From: Microcaldota archaeon
Lineage (GTDB): Archaea; Micrarchaeota; Micrarchaeia; Micrarchaeales; Micrarchaeaceae
Reading direction: 5' to 3'
Assembly: GCA_021829015.1 (NCBI GenBank)
Contig: JAJZOJ010000033.1
Location: forward strand, 1-15,168
Length of the DNA: 15,168 nt
Both the position numbers and the translations under genes were made by a program. Shown in pieces: positions 1-7,140 of this stretch. Every line of letters starts with the position of its first letter. Positions within the stretch are counted from its first letter, which is position 1. The notes below the pieces were generated by a model. The model was not told the origin of the DNA, ran no database searches, and saw only the letters and a program-made list of their open reading frames with translations.

Positions 1-1011
1 TATCTTTGCCTGCGTAGCCCTAGAGAGCTTCTCCACGTCGCTCTTCTTTACCCTCCTCACCGCGATTATTCCCGCCTTTGCGAGGAAGTGCTGTGCGACG
101 TCGTCTATGCCCTTCTGGGTGAAGACGACATTCGCGCCGCTCTTGCCTATCTTCTCGACCATCTCCCTGAGGGTGCGCTCCTCCTGCTGCAGGAAAGCCT
201 GCATCTGGTCCGGCGAGGTTATCTCTATCCTTGCATCGGTTTCCGTCTTCTCTATCTCCAGCGCTACGTCAAGCAGCGCTATCTTGGCGTCCTTCACGGA
301 CTTCGGCATCCCCGGATGGGCTATCTCCTTGTCGATCAGCACGCCGTTTATGAACTGCGTATCGGAGACGCTGCCGCCGGCCTTCTTCTCCACCTTTATG
401 AAGTCGTGGTCTATGACCAGCTTCCCGCTCGCGTCCTTCTCCATTACCTGCTTTACCGCCCTTATGACCATGTTCCCGAGGAGCGCCTTGGTGTCGTCAT
501 CCCCTACGTTCTTGGAGCCCATGGACACCATGGCTATCTTGAGAAGCGTGCTCTCGTCCTTGGAGTCCACGTCCTTTGCGTTGGCCTCGAGTATGCTGTT
601 CGCCTTGTTTGCGGCCATCTTGTACCCGCGTATTATCGTCGTAGGGTGTATTCCCTGCTCGAGAAGGTCCCCTGCGCCCTTCAGCAGCTCCCCAGCGAGT
701 ATAACCACGCTGGTAGTGCCGTCCCCCACTTCCTTGTCCTGCGTCTTGGCTATGTTAACCATTATCTTCGCTACCGGGTGCTCGACGTTCATCTCCTCGA
801 GTATGGTAGCCCCGTCGTTGGTTATGACCACGTCGCCGAGGTCGCTGACCATCATCTTGTCCATCCCCTTCGGGCCCAGGGTCGTCTTGACCGCGCCAGC
901 CACTGCTACAGCTACGGCTATGTTGGTCCTCTGCGCGTCCCTTCCAAGGAGCCTGTTCGCCCCTTCCGGTAGTAATAGTACCTGCTGTCCACCTAGATTA
1001 TTTTCTGCCAT
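1..1011 (-). CDS. ths: Thermosome (group II chaperonin) subunit, 3' part missing
   Basis: ATP-driven cytosolic protein-folding chaperonin that assembles into a double ring. The minus-strand reading from the ATG at 1011 gives 337 codons and runs off the window edge, whereas full-length family members have about 540 residues. Nucleotide-binding signatures are all present: TLGPKGMDK (about residues 44-52), NDGATIL (65-71) and GDGTTS (96-101). The visible part covers the N-terminal equatorial domain, the first intermediate segment and most of the apical domain. The C-terminal equatorial part is outside the window. A TATA-like CATATTTAA lies 17-25 bases upstream, so the message is probably leaderless. 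The paralogue (alpha, beta or gamma) cannot be told. Several long open frames on the opposite strand are shadows of this gene. Confidence 0.97.
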   Translation of the reverse strand, partial: MAENNLGGQQVLLLPEGANRLLGRDAQRTNIAVAVAVAGAVKTTLGPKGMDKMMVSDLGDVVITNDGATILEEMNVEHPVAKIMVNIAKTQDKEVGDGTTSVVILAGELLKGAGDLLEQGIHPTTIIRGYKMAANKANSILEANAKDVDSKDESTLLKIAMVSMGSKNVGDDDTKALLGNMVIRAVKQVMEKDASGKLVIDHDFIKVEKKAGGSVSDTQFINGVLIDKEIAHPGMPKSVKDAKIALLDVALEIEKTETDARIEITSPDQMQAFLQQEERTLREMVEKIGKSGANVVFTQKGIDDVAQHFLAKAGIIAVRRVKKSDVEKLSRATQAKI

Positions 1012-1027
1012 TGTATCACTTTGAGTC

Positions 1028-1036
1028 TTAAATATG
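1028..1036 (-). promoter_or_regulatory. TATA box for the thermosome gene
   Basis: CATATTTAA on the minus strand, 17-25 bases before the thermosome ATG. This is slightly close for a TATA box unless transcription starts at or just inside the ATG. No Shine-Dalgarno sequence is seen. Confidence 0.4.
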
Positions 1037-1075
1037 AACGTGAGCTGCGGACTAGCGAATGCGATCGAGAATAAC

Positions 1076-1101
1076 CAGCAATCAGTAGTCCCATACTGCT
1101 G
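1076..1101. other. Imperfect hairpin in the thermosome upstream region
   Basis: CAGC (1076-1079) and AGTA (1084-1087) pair with TACT (1094-1097) and GCTG (1098-1101), around a six-base loop and with a four-base bulge on one side. It lies in the 152-base gap between the end of the Mrp-like gene and the thermosome start. It could end the Mrp-like transcript or do nothing. I see no gene in this gap. Confidence 0.25.
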
Positions 1102-1163
1102 CAGGCCCTATGCCCGCAATTACGATAGTATATATCACGATTAAATATTTAAGATTTGTGCTG

Positions 1164-1955
1164 TCACTGCTCTCGTAATATTCCATCAGCTATCCTGCCG
1201 AATTCCTCCATTATGGCCTTGTCCTCAATAACTGGAACCTTTCCGGAATCGCTGTAGGAATCGTATGCGCTGTTCTCCCTAACCGTCCCGATAATCCTGG
1301 AATCCAGGGCCTTCGCCGCCTCTGCGGTGCTCTCGCTCGCCTCTCCCCTTGACATGTTCTCGACAATTCCCATTATAGGGGCGTTCAGCCTTTTCGCCAT
1401 TATGCCAGACTTGATGGAATTGACAGCCGCGGTCCGCTGGGGCGTAGTCACTATTATGAACCCGTCCAGCTCCATGAGCTGCATTATCGTCAGCGGGCTG
1501 TCGGAGGTGCCCGGGGCCAGGTCTATTATCAGATAATCCAGCTCCCCCCAGTCTGTATTCTCAAGGAAGTCCCCTATCATCTTGACTATCATTGGGCCTC
1601 GCCATATTATCGGCCTGCTGGAATCGTCGACGATCATCGCTGTCGAGGCTATCCTCACCCCGTCCTTCACGAAAGGCTTGAGAGGGAACCCAGAGGTATC
1701 CATCCTATCCCGTATGCCTAGGAACAGGGGCACATTCGGCGTGTCTATGTCCGCATCGAGTATGCCTACCCTCTTTCCTGCACCGCTTAACGCATACGCG
1801 AGGTTTATCGCAACGGTGGTCTTGCCGACCCCCCCCTTTGCGCTGTACACCCCTATCCTGTGCTTTATGTTCGAGAGCGCCGCCCTTATCCTCTCCTTCT
1901 GCCTTATCACGTTGACAAATGAGGGGTGCATCTGCTGTTTCTCCTGCTCGGCCAT
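1164..1955 (-). CDS. Mrp/NBP35-family P-loop ATPase lacking cysteines
   Basis: 263-residue member of the Mrp/ApbC branch of the SIMIBI (MinD/ParA-like) ATPases. It has the deviant Walker A KGGVGKTT (residues 40-47), DADIDTPN (68-74), the Mrp-specific WRGPM (118-122), DWGELDYLIIDLAPGTSD (135-152) and GIVENMS (196-202). Relatives act as Fe-S cluster carriers using a CxxC that follows the ENMS motif and bridges two clusters across a dimer. Here that segment is missing (ENMSRGEASEST) and the whole protein has no cysteine, so cluster carriage by the known mechanism is unlikely. The ATG at 1955 is preferred over an in-frame TTG one codon earlier, because a TATA box lies about 15-30 bases upstream. 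A partitioning or other MinD-like role is possible. Monocistronic, divergent from the SSB gene. Confidence 0.9.
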   Translation of the reverse strand: MAEQEKQQMHPSFVNVIRQKERIRAALSNIKHRIGVYSAKGGVGKTTVAINLAYALSGAGKRVGILDADIDTPNVPLFLGIRDRMDTSGFPLKPFVKDGVRIASTAMIVDDSSRPIIWRGPMIVKMIGDFLENTDWGELDYLIIDLAPGTSDSPLTIMQLMELDGFIIVTTPQRTAAVNSIKSGIMAKRLNAPIMGIVENMSRGEASESTAEAAKALDSRIIGTVRENSAYDSYSDSGKVPVIEDKAIMEEFGRIADGILREQ

Positions 1956-1969
1956 CAATAGCCTTACGT

Positions 1970-1986
1970 CTTTAAATTATAAAAAC
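1970..1986 (-). promoter_or_regulatory. TATA box for the Mrp-like gene
   Basis: On the minus strand GTTTTTATAATTTAAAG, with the TTTATAATTTAAA core about 15-30 bases before the ATG at 1955, which is leaderless spacing. Confidence 0.5.
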
Positions 1987-2008
1987 ATCAGGTGGGCAAC
2001 CTAATATG

Positions 2009-2035
2009 ATTAAATAACTTTGCACGCATAAAATA
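2009..2035 (+). promoter_or_regulatory. ssb promoter: TATA box plus shared proximal element
   Basis: ATTAAATAA (2009-2017) is followed directly by CTTTGCACGCATAAAATA (2018-2035). The second part matches 17 of 18 bases in the uppP promoter (7119-7136), at the same distance from a TATA-like sequence. If the first AT-rich block is the TATA box, transcription would start near the end of the element and leave a leader of about 30-35 bases before the ATG at 2071. Confidence 0.45.
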
Positions 2036-2070
2036 GATTTACACTGATATATCTATTTATAGGCGAGAAA

Positions 2071-2445
2071 ATGAAGATAAGCGAGTTAAAGGTCGGCGCC
2101 AGCAACGTTACTGTGCAGGCAAAGGTAACACAGAAGGATTCACCAAGGGAGGTTGTGACGAAGTACGGGAAGAGGCTAAGCGTCGCAAACATAACCCTGC
2201 AGGACGATACCGGATCGATATCCATGTCGTTGTGGGGCAATGACATAAACACCGTTGACGTGGGCGACACAATAGAGGTCGCAAACGGGTATGTTAACGA
2301 GTTCAGGGGCACGCCACAGCTTTCCTCGGGCAAGTTCGGCAAGATAACCGTGGTAGAGAAGGGTGCAGGCGGCTCATCCGAGGGTGAAGGAAGCGGAGGC
2401 GAGTTCTCCGAATCCGATGACAACTACGGGGAATCGGAGGACTGA
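2071..2445 (+). CDS. Single-stranded DNA-binding protein, single OB fold
   Basis: 124-residue protein that probably coats single-stranded DNA in replication and repair. It has one RPA-type OB fold: MKISELKVGASNV at the start, VQAKVTQKDSPREV, then ITLQDDTGSISMSLWG (41-56) with a Trp suited to base stacking, and VGDTIEVANGYVNEFRG (64-80). After residue about 96 comes a flexible Gly/Ser/Glu/Asp tail ending in ESED. A single OB fold with an acidic tail is the architecture of crenarchaeal (Sulfolobus-type) SSB, where the tail docks partner proteins. Euryarchaeal RPA is longer and usually has a zinc finger. The AT-rich leader has no clear Shine-Dalgarno sequence. The gene stands alone and converges on the flippase gene. 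Confidence 0.88.
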   Translation: MKISELKVGASNVTVQAKVTQKDSPREVVTKYGKRLSVANITLQDDTGSISMSLWGNDINTVDVGDTIEVANGYVNEFRGTPQLSSGKFGKITVVEKGAGGSSEGEGSGGEFSESDDNYGESED

Positions 2446-2481
2446 TTCCCTACAGTAACCCTTGCGGGCTGAATTGCGTGC

Positions 2482-2503
2482 GTGCAGGGCCTGCGCCCTG
2501 CAC
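2482..2503. terminator. Perfect 9-bp hairpin between convergent genes
   Basis: GTGCAGGGC (2482-2490), loop CTGC, then GCCCTGCAC (2495-2503). It sits in the 72-base gap between the 3' ends of the SSB gene (plus) and the flippase gene (minus), where a bidirectional terminator or transcript-end stabiliser would be expected. No U-tract follows on the plus strand. Archaeal termination usually depends on U-tracts rather than hairpins, so the role is uncertain. Confidence 0.45.
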
Positions 2504-2517
2504 CAGGCACTACTTCT

Positions 2518-3531
2518 TTACTTCTTCCAGTACCTCATGGTATAGAACAGCAGCAGCATTCCTAGTATTACCCCGAACCAGAGCGTGGCTATCCTTGCCA
2601 TTATCGTGACCGCCGAGCTGACCGCGGGGCCAATGCCCAGCATGCTGCCGGAAAGGGCGACTATCGTCGCGTCAGCTACCCCTATGCTGCCTGGGAGGGC
2701 TGAGGCCATGCCGAATATCTGCGAGGTGGAGAATATGAAGAATGATACCGCAGCCCCTGGGCGAACACCTACCGCAAGAAACGAGAAATACAATCCCAGG
2801 GAATTGAGGATGTCCGCTGGTATGGTGAATGCCAGGGACCCTAGGTATATGCTAGGCCTGTTTAGCCTGTTCTGCGATACGTAATACCTGTCGCCGTGCT
2901 CCTCGAGCTTCCTGAGTATGCGCCCCTTTTTCTTCCTAGACTTTATCGCATTGAAGACCCACGGGTTTATGACTATTATGAACGGAACAAGCAGCACGGC
3001 GACGAACAGCAGCACGTAGCCCACGTACCTACCTATGTAAAGCGCGGTGACAACCGCTATGAGCGCGAATCCGAAGAAGTCCGTGAAAAGGTCCATCGTG
3101 ACTATCGGCACGATGCTCATGAACTTGATTTTCGTGACCTTCTTCAGCGTATATGCGGCGATTATGTGCCCTACCCTTCCAGGGGTAAGCTCCATGCTAT
3201 ACGAAGACAGGTATATCAGGAAGCTCTTGAACTGGTCCACCTTTATGCCCAGTATCCGCATGTAGTAGGACCACTTGCCGTACCTTGCCACATAGCCTGC
3301 GAACACGCACACGAACGCCAGGGAGTAAAGCTCCATGTTGGCATGCGCTATGACGCTGAGCACGCTGGAGAACCCTCCGAAAATCGCTACGGCGATGAAG
3401 ACGCCAAAACTCGCGAGAAGGCCAACAAGAACGAAAATACGCAGCCTGTGTATTAGCCTTACGTATTCCTCCCTGCGTACCATGCTCCTTGGCATGGAAG
3501 GGACGATCCCGCTACGCTTCCTCCTCGACAC
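2518..3531 (-). CDS. PF03706 (UPF0104/LPG-synthase TM) family membrane protein, probable lipid flippase or transferase
   Basis: 337-residue polytopic membrane protein with about eight hydrophobic segments, the clearest at residues 31-52, 66-83, 140-165, 169-190, 228-254 and 306-331. Family hallmarks are SMELTPGRVG (112-121) in the first half and LPGSIGVADATIVAL (279-293) in the second. Relatives include the membrane domain of MprF and archaeal proteins tied to N-glycan or glycolipid assembly; many are thought to flip or modify lipid-linked headgroups. The soluble Lys/Ala-transfer domain of MprF is absent. The GTG at 3531 begins one base after the glycosyltransferase stop, which suggests translational coupling. 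An ATG at codon 13 is the alternative start. Operon with the upstream glycosyltransferase. Confidence 0.87.
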   Translation of the reverse strand: MSRRKRSGIVPSMPRSMVRREEYVRLIHRLRIFVLVGLLASFGVFIAVAIFGGFSSVLSVIAHANMELYSLAFVCVFAGYVARYGKWSYYMRILGIKVDQFKSFLIYLSSYSMELTPGRVGHIIAAYTLKKVTKIKFMSIVPIVTMDLFTDFFGFALIAVVTALYIGRYVGYVLLFVAVLLVPFIIVINPWVFNAIKSRKKKGRILRKLEEHGDRYYVSQNRLNRPSIYLGSLAFTIPADILNSLGLYFSFLAVGVRPGAAVSFFIFSTSQIFGMASALPGSIGVADATIVALSGSMLGIGPAVSSAVTIMARIATLWFGVILGMLLLFYTMRYWKK

Positions 3532-3532
3532 A

Positions 3533-4696
3533 TCAGCGCCTTATGGTATCCAAGAATATACTCTCATACTGCTTTGCAATCCTGTCCCAGTTGAACCTCC
3601 TTATCATGCGCATCCTGCCTCTCCTTGCCCTCTTGAGGGCGCTTCCCCTGTTGTCAAGCACATAGCTTATCTTCTTCATTATGCTATTAGAGCTTTTTGG
3701 CCTTGCATACAGGCCGTCATCCCCCATTATCTCCGGTATGCCTCCAGTCCTGGAGGCTATCGAAGGCAGCTCGCATGCCATCGCCTCAAGAAGCGCAAGC
3801 CCTGCAGGCTCATAAAGCGAGGGCAGCACGAACATGCTGCTCGCATTGTAGTGCCTCATCACCCCAACATCGTCCAGCCCGTATATTATCCTGAACCTGT
3901 CGTGCATGCCGAGGTCGCGTGCGTATTCGGTCAATTGCCTCTTCAGCGGCCCCCCTCCTATTATGAGCAGATTGATGTCCTCCCCTTTCCTTACGAGCTC
4001 GGATACCGCCTTGATCAGGTAGACGTGGCCCTTCTGCTGCGCCAGCCTGCCGTTTGTCACTATCGTGGACCCTGACTTGAATCCCAGATGCCTCTCCGTA
4101 TGCTCTATCTCCCTGCCTGACCTGCGCATGAATACGTTGCAGTCCACGCCATTGTACACGAGATGCGTCCTGCCCCTGTCGATACTCGGCACGGTGCTCC
4201 TTATGGTGTATTCCGAAACCCCTGTGATGACATCCGCAGCATGCATGAGCTTCCTTCCCCACAGCCAGTCGTAGAACCTGCCCATGTCGTCGGTCAGCTG
4301 GCTTATGTTCTTCGGCTTGGCGTTGTGTATCGTAAGCGCCAGTTTGCGGTCCATTCCCTTGACTGTCCTTACGGTGTCCTCGAAGAACTGGTACCTGTTG
4401 TTTATGTGGTAAATGTCGCAGTCTGCCTTCCTCAGCTCTTTCACGAGCCCGTCGAAGAAGAGGAAGGGCATCGGGAATATCGGTATGTGCTCGTGCAGCG
4501 AGCGAAGCCTTACGACGCGTATGCCCATCACCTCCTCGACGGAGTAATGGTTGCTGCTCCTGTCCGCGGAGGTTATGACCGTTATGTTGTGCCTCTTTGC
4601 AAGCCTCCTGTATACCTCAAGGAGCACCTTCTCCGTGCCACCCTTGTAAGGGTGAAAGAACGGGTTAAGCACGCATATGTCCAACAAATACACCAT
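3533..4696 (-). CDS. GT4-family glycosyltransferase
   Basis: 387-residue GT-B fold retaining glycosyltransferase that probably moves a sugar from a nucleotide donor onto a lipid-linked or surface glycan on the cytoplasmic side. The N-terminal acceptor domain begins LDICVLNPFFHPYKGGTEK (5-23) with the typical GG loop. The C-terminal donor domain has TNGRLAQQKGHVYLIKA (214-230), LLIIGGGPLK (243-252) and the EX7E motif EPAGLALLE (296-304) followed by ACELPSIASRTGGIPE (307-322). Length is normal for the family. It is first in an operon with the PF03706 membrane protein. An AT-rich TATA-like tract lies 35-52 bases upstream with no Shine-Dalgarno. Donor and acceptor cannot be read from the sequence. 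Confidence 0.93.
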   Translation of the reverse strand: MVYLLDICVLNPFFHPYKGGTEKVLLEVYRRLAKRHNITVITSADRSSNHYSVEEVMGIRVVRLRSLHEHIPIFPMPFLFFDGLVKELRKADCDIYHINNRYQFFEDTVRTVKGMDRKLALTIHNAKPKNISQLTDDMGRFYDWLWGRKLMHAADVITGVSEYTIRSTVPSIDRGRTHLVYNGVDCNVFMRRSGREIEHTERHLGFKSGSTIVTNGRLAQQKGHVYLIKAVSELVRKGEDINLLIIGGGPLKRQLTEYARDLGMHDRFRIIYGLDDVGVMRHYNASSMFVLPSLYEPAGLALLEAMACELPSIASRTGGIPEIMGDDGLYARPKSSNSIMKKISYVLDNRGSALKRARRGRMRMIRRFNWDRIAKQYESIFLDTIRR

Positions 4697-4730
4697 TCAC
4701 GAAGACTCAATCCCGCCGCTACACAAGCTC

Positions 4731-4748
4731 ATTTAAGTAATAAATATT
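4731..4748 (-). promoter_or_regulatory. TATA-like tract for the glycosyltransferase operon
   Basis: AAATATTTATTACTTAAA tract on the minus strand, 35-52 bases ahead of the glycosyltransferase ATG. It allows a short leader of roughly 10-25 bases. Confidence 0.35.
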
Positions 4749-4762
4749 TTTGTAGGGCGCCT

Positions 4763-4797
4763 GAAACCGTTTCATAGTTAAGTATATATACGGTTTC
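4763..4797 (+). promoter_or_regulatory. Inverted repeat bracketing the TATA box of the sulfatase-like gene (candidate operator)
   Basis: GAAACCGT (4763-4770) is an exact inverted copy of ACGGTTTC (4790-4797). Between them lies the TATA box AGTATATATA (4781-4790), 24-33 bases before the ATG at 4814. The upstream arm extends into its own palindrome, GAAACCGTTTC (4763-4773: GAAAC, one base, GTTTC). This layout suits a dimeric repressor or activator that competes with or assists TBP. The regulator is not identified. Confidence 0.5.
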
Positions 4798-4813
4798 TCC
4801 TCTGTAATAAGCG

Positions 4814-6226
4814 ATGCGACCGGGAAAGAACATCATAGTGCTGCTATTGGACACCCTAAGGTCCCAGGACCTGGGCGCGATGACCGCGCTGGGCTCCATG
4901 GCCAGGGGCGCGACCAACTACGAGCGTGCGGTCTCCCCAGGAACATGGACCGCACCCGCACATGCGTCTATATTCACCGACAGGAAGGTCTCGGAAATAA
5001 GGGAGGTCTCGCAGGACTTCCTGTCTAACGGCACATACAAGATAGACCCGTGGATGGTGAAGACGAAGTTCCTCCCTAACGGGGCTAGCACGCTTGCGTC
5101 GAACATGTCTGGACTGGGCTACGGCACTACTCTGCTGTCGAACAATCCGTTCCTGACCAGCCACACCAACCTTGCATCCGGATTCGACAGAATCTATGAC
5201 CTGTGGATGAGCTCCAACATAAAGTACGACAGGTCCCTGGCATCGAAGTTCAGGTTTGTATCCGACAGGGGTGCCGCTGCAAGGGCGGCGGTGATAAACA
5301 CGGGCTACGCCCTCACGAGGATGCTCCCAAGCAGGGAGATGGACTGGCTTTACATGCGCCTCAGGCGAACGATGCGCGAGCACGCCGCGAAGATAGACGG
5401 CACGTACCGGCTTGACAGGGGCATACGGGACACGAACAGGACGCTTTTCAACATGCTCTCCCGCAACAGGAACTACAAGCCCCAGTTCATGTTCATAAAC
5501 TGCATAGAGGCCCATGAGAACTATCCTGTCAGGAAAGAAGGGATAGTGCAGGACAAATGGCTCTACATGAGCGGCATAGAGGAGATGAGCGATTACAACA
5601 TGAACGAGCTCCACAGGGCGTATCTCAGGAGATTGAGGTACCTCGACAAGTCCGTAAGGGCAATGATATCAGGGCTCAGGGCAAGCGGCATGCTGGACAA
5701 TGCGACCCTTGTCGTAACTTCGGACCACGGGCAGGCTTTCGGGGAGCACGGCCAGCTGTACCACTCCCTGGCGCCGTATGAGCAGATCTCCAGAGTGCCG
5801 CTCATAGCGGCAAACTACGAAAACGGGAAAATGGTTCGCTTCAGGGACAGGGTGGATACTCCCGTATCCGTGTCATCGCTTAATGCGGCCCTGCTGGATC
5901 TTGCCACGGGAAGGCACGAGATGCTTAACGGGAACCTGAGGCGCTCGCGCTTCGTAATATGCGAGCATACCGGGATAAGCGAGGGGTGGGACGAGAAGCT
6001 GCTTAGGATGCTTGCGCCCAGGTCCGAGAAGGCCAGGATGATACTCAATGCCAAAACCAGGAACAACGCGAGGGCAACTGCTGTATATCGCGGCAACCTG
6101 AAGCTGATGCACCACTTCGGGTCGAGGAAGGACGAGCTCTACGACATATCAAAGGATCCCGAGGAATCGACCAACATAATAGACGCCAACAGAACAGCAG
6201 CCCACGCAATGGCCGCGGCGGCATGA
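4814..6226 (+). CDS. Sulfatase/alkaline-phosphatase superfamily hydrolase with Thr active-site motif
   Basis: 470-residue metal-dependent hydrolase or transferase. Metal ligands of the superfamily are visible: IVLLLDTLR with Asp13, and VVTSDHGQAFGEHGQLYH (300-317) with Asp304, His305 and further His residues; EAHENY (232-237) is another conserved spot. The position of the sulfatase Cys/Ser-x-Pro-x-Arg motif reads TWTAPAHAS (44-52). Thr46 is therefore the likely nucleophile, and formylglycine maturation is impossible. This Thr/His form is common in archaeal members annotated as sulfatase, and suggests phosphodiester or phosphate-ester chemistry rather than sulfate hydrolysis. No signal peptide or membrane anchor is seen, so it may act in the cytoplasm. 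Beside the glycan operon and divergent from it. The Ala-rich C-terminus ends 10 bases before the convergent gene. Confidence 0.87.
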   Translation: MRPGKNIIVLLLDTLRSQDLGAMTALGSMARGATNYERAVSPGTWTAPAHASIFTDRKVSEIREVSQDFLSNGTYKIDPWMVKTKFLPNGASTLASNMSGLGYGTTLLSNNPFLTSHTNLASGFDRIYDLWMSSNIKYDRSLASKFRFVSDRGAAARAAVINTGYALTRMLPSREMDWLYMRLRRTMREHAAKIDGTYRLDRGIRDTNRTLFNMLSRNRNYKPQFMFINCIEAHENYPVRKEGIVQDKWLYMSGIEEMSDYNMNELHRAYLRRLRYLDKSVRAMISGLRASGMLDNATLVVTSDHGQAFGEHGQLYHSLAPYEQISRVPLIAANYENGKMVRFRDRVDTPVSVSSLNAALLDLATGRHEMLNGNLRRSRFVICEHTGISEGWDEKLLRMLAPRSEKARMILNAKTRNNARATAVYRGNLKLMHHFGSRKDELYDISKDPEESTNIIDANRTAAHAMAAAA

Positions 6227-6239
6227 TAAACAATTATCA
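6224..6239. other. Inverted repeat containing both convergent stop codons
   Basis: TGATAA (6224-6229), four bases, TTATCA (6234-6239). Its two arms contain the stop codons of the sulfatase-like gene (plus) and of the thioredoxin-fold gene (minus). The hairpin would be weak. It may assist termination or be a by-product of tight packing. Confidence 0.3.
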
Positions 6240-7046
6240 GGATACCTGAGATTCTATTGACTTCACATACCCCTCCTTGCACACGCTCGCCGTGGAATTT
6301 ATCGTGGCGTTGCTCATGCATATGTATGCGGTGAATATGTTCGCGCCGCCTATTACGCCCTGCGCGACAGGTGTATTAGGATTGCTCATGTTGGCTATTA
6401 TCTGCTGCCAGTCGTATCCGCTTAGGAGCTGGGGGCTTATTACCGCCCCGCTCTGTATGCTCCTGTTCCCGAAGTCTATGAATGGTATCCCAGTCCCATA
6501 CCTGCCATAAAGATACCTCTGCATTGGCGTGAAGTCCGCGGCTGTGTTGTTGCCGCCCTGCCTGTTGAATATCTCCGTTGCCGAAAGGCCGATGATGCTG
6601 CTCCTGTAGGTGTAGTTGTCAAATGAGAATGTAGCAGTGTTCGCGAAACTGTCGCTCGAGCTTGAGCGCATGTACGAAAGGCTCGTGAAGTTCCCGAACC
6701 TCATGAGCGCAAGTATAAGGCTCCATCTTGTGACGGCGCAGAACGGGCAGAAGTCCCCTCCCACGTATATAACTCCAGGCTTCCCTGATATTATCAACGG
6801 GGAGTCGTTTATCTGCTTCGGAAGGTTGCTGTTTGGCCCTGACATGGAAACTATTCCAACCCCTACTTTCGATGCCGTAGAAACGTTGTCGGCTATTGCC
6901 TGCATCTCCGTCAATTGGGAACTGCTTACCTGCTTCCCGCACTCAGTGCATCCGCCGTAATTGAGCGAAAGGTATGCTGCGACCGCGACTATTATTATGA
7001 CCGTGACCGCGATGTAGACCATGTGCTCCTTCTTTAGGGCTGCCAT
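6237..7046 (-). CDS. Membrane-anchored thioredoxin-fold protein, DUF929 type
   Basis: 269-residue protein, probably a thiol-disulfide redox protein outside the membrane. The N-terminus is positively charged (MAALKKEH) and followed by one hydrophobic anchor (residues 9-27). The core GKPGVIYVGGDFCPFCAVTR (88-107) carries a thioredoxin-like CxxC (Cys100, Cys103), and GTGIPFIDFG (185-194) is a candidate cis-Pro loop. This pattern matches the archaeal DUF929 family as I remember it. Two more cysteine pairs flank the core: GGCTECG (31-37) just after the anchor, and Cys243/Cys256. There are eight N-x-S/T sequons (N54, 119, 144, 166, 194, 219, 246, 250), consistent with an exported, glycosylated domain. 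Divergent from uppP, with a strong TATA box and a leaderless start. Confidence 0.82.
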   Translation of the reverse strand: MAALKKEHMVYIAVTVIIIVAVAAYLSLNYGGCTECGKQVSSSQLTEMQAIADNVSTASKVGVGIVSMSGPNSNLPKQINDSPLIISGKPGVIYVGGDFCPFCAVTRWSLILALMRFGNFTSLSYMRSSSSDSFANTATFSFDNYTYRSSIIGLSATEIFNRQGGNNTAADFTPMQRYLYGRYGTGIPFIDFGNRSIQSGAVISPQLLSGYDWQQIIANMSNPNTPVAQGVIGGANIFTAYICMSNATINSTASVCKEGYVKSIESQVS

Positions 7047-7066
7047 GTTAGTTTATGCCGAGGGAA

Positions 7067-7078
7067 ACTATTTATACT
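7067..7078 (-). promoter_or_regulatory. TATA box for the DUF929-type gene
   Basis: Minus strand AGTATAAATAGT, a near-consensus archaeal TATA box centred about 26 bases before the ATG at 7046, as expected for a leaderless transcript. Confidence 0.65.
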
Positions 7079-7109
7079 CATGCTGGCGCAGCAACAACTT
7101 ACCAGGCAC

Positions 7110-7136
7110 ATTTAAAGTCTTTGCACCCATAAAATA
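7110..7136 (+). promoter_or_regulatory. uppP promoter: TATA box plus shared proximal element
   Basis: ATTTAAAGT (7110-7118) lies 23-31 bases before the ATG at 7141. It is followed by CTTTGCACCCATAAAATA (7119-7136), which differs by a single base from 2018-2035 in the ssb promoter. Transcription is probably leaderless. Confidence 0.55.
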
Positions 7137-7140
7137 AAAC

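Noticed and set aside
88..1024. Two long plus-strand open frames (294 and 305 codons) opposite the thermosome gene
   Set aside because: They are antisense shadows; the minus strand encodes an unmistakable thermosome with all ATP-site motifs.
1028..1163. Possible small RNA gene in the gap between the thermosome and Mrp-like genes
   Set aside because: There is a TATA-like tract and an imperfect hairpin, but no recognisable RNA family and no defined ends.
2010..2423. 137-codon minus-strand frame opposite the SSB gene
   Set aside because: The sequence is rich in Ser/Pro/Thr without motifs, and the plus strand encodes a clear OB-fold protein.
2896..3456. 186-codon plus-strand frame opposite the flippase gene, rich in Tyr/His/Arg
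   Set aside because: Its composition is that of a complementary-strand shadow; the minus strand encodes family motifs and membrane helices.
4856..5614. 252-codon minus-strand frame inside the sulfatase-like gene
   Set aside because: It has shadow composition (Val/Arg/His rich) and no motifs, while the plus strand carries the conserved metal-site residues.
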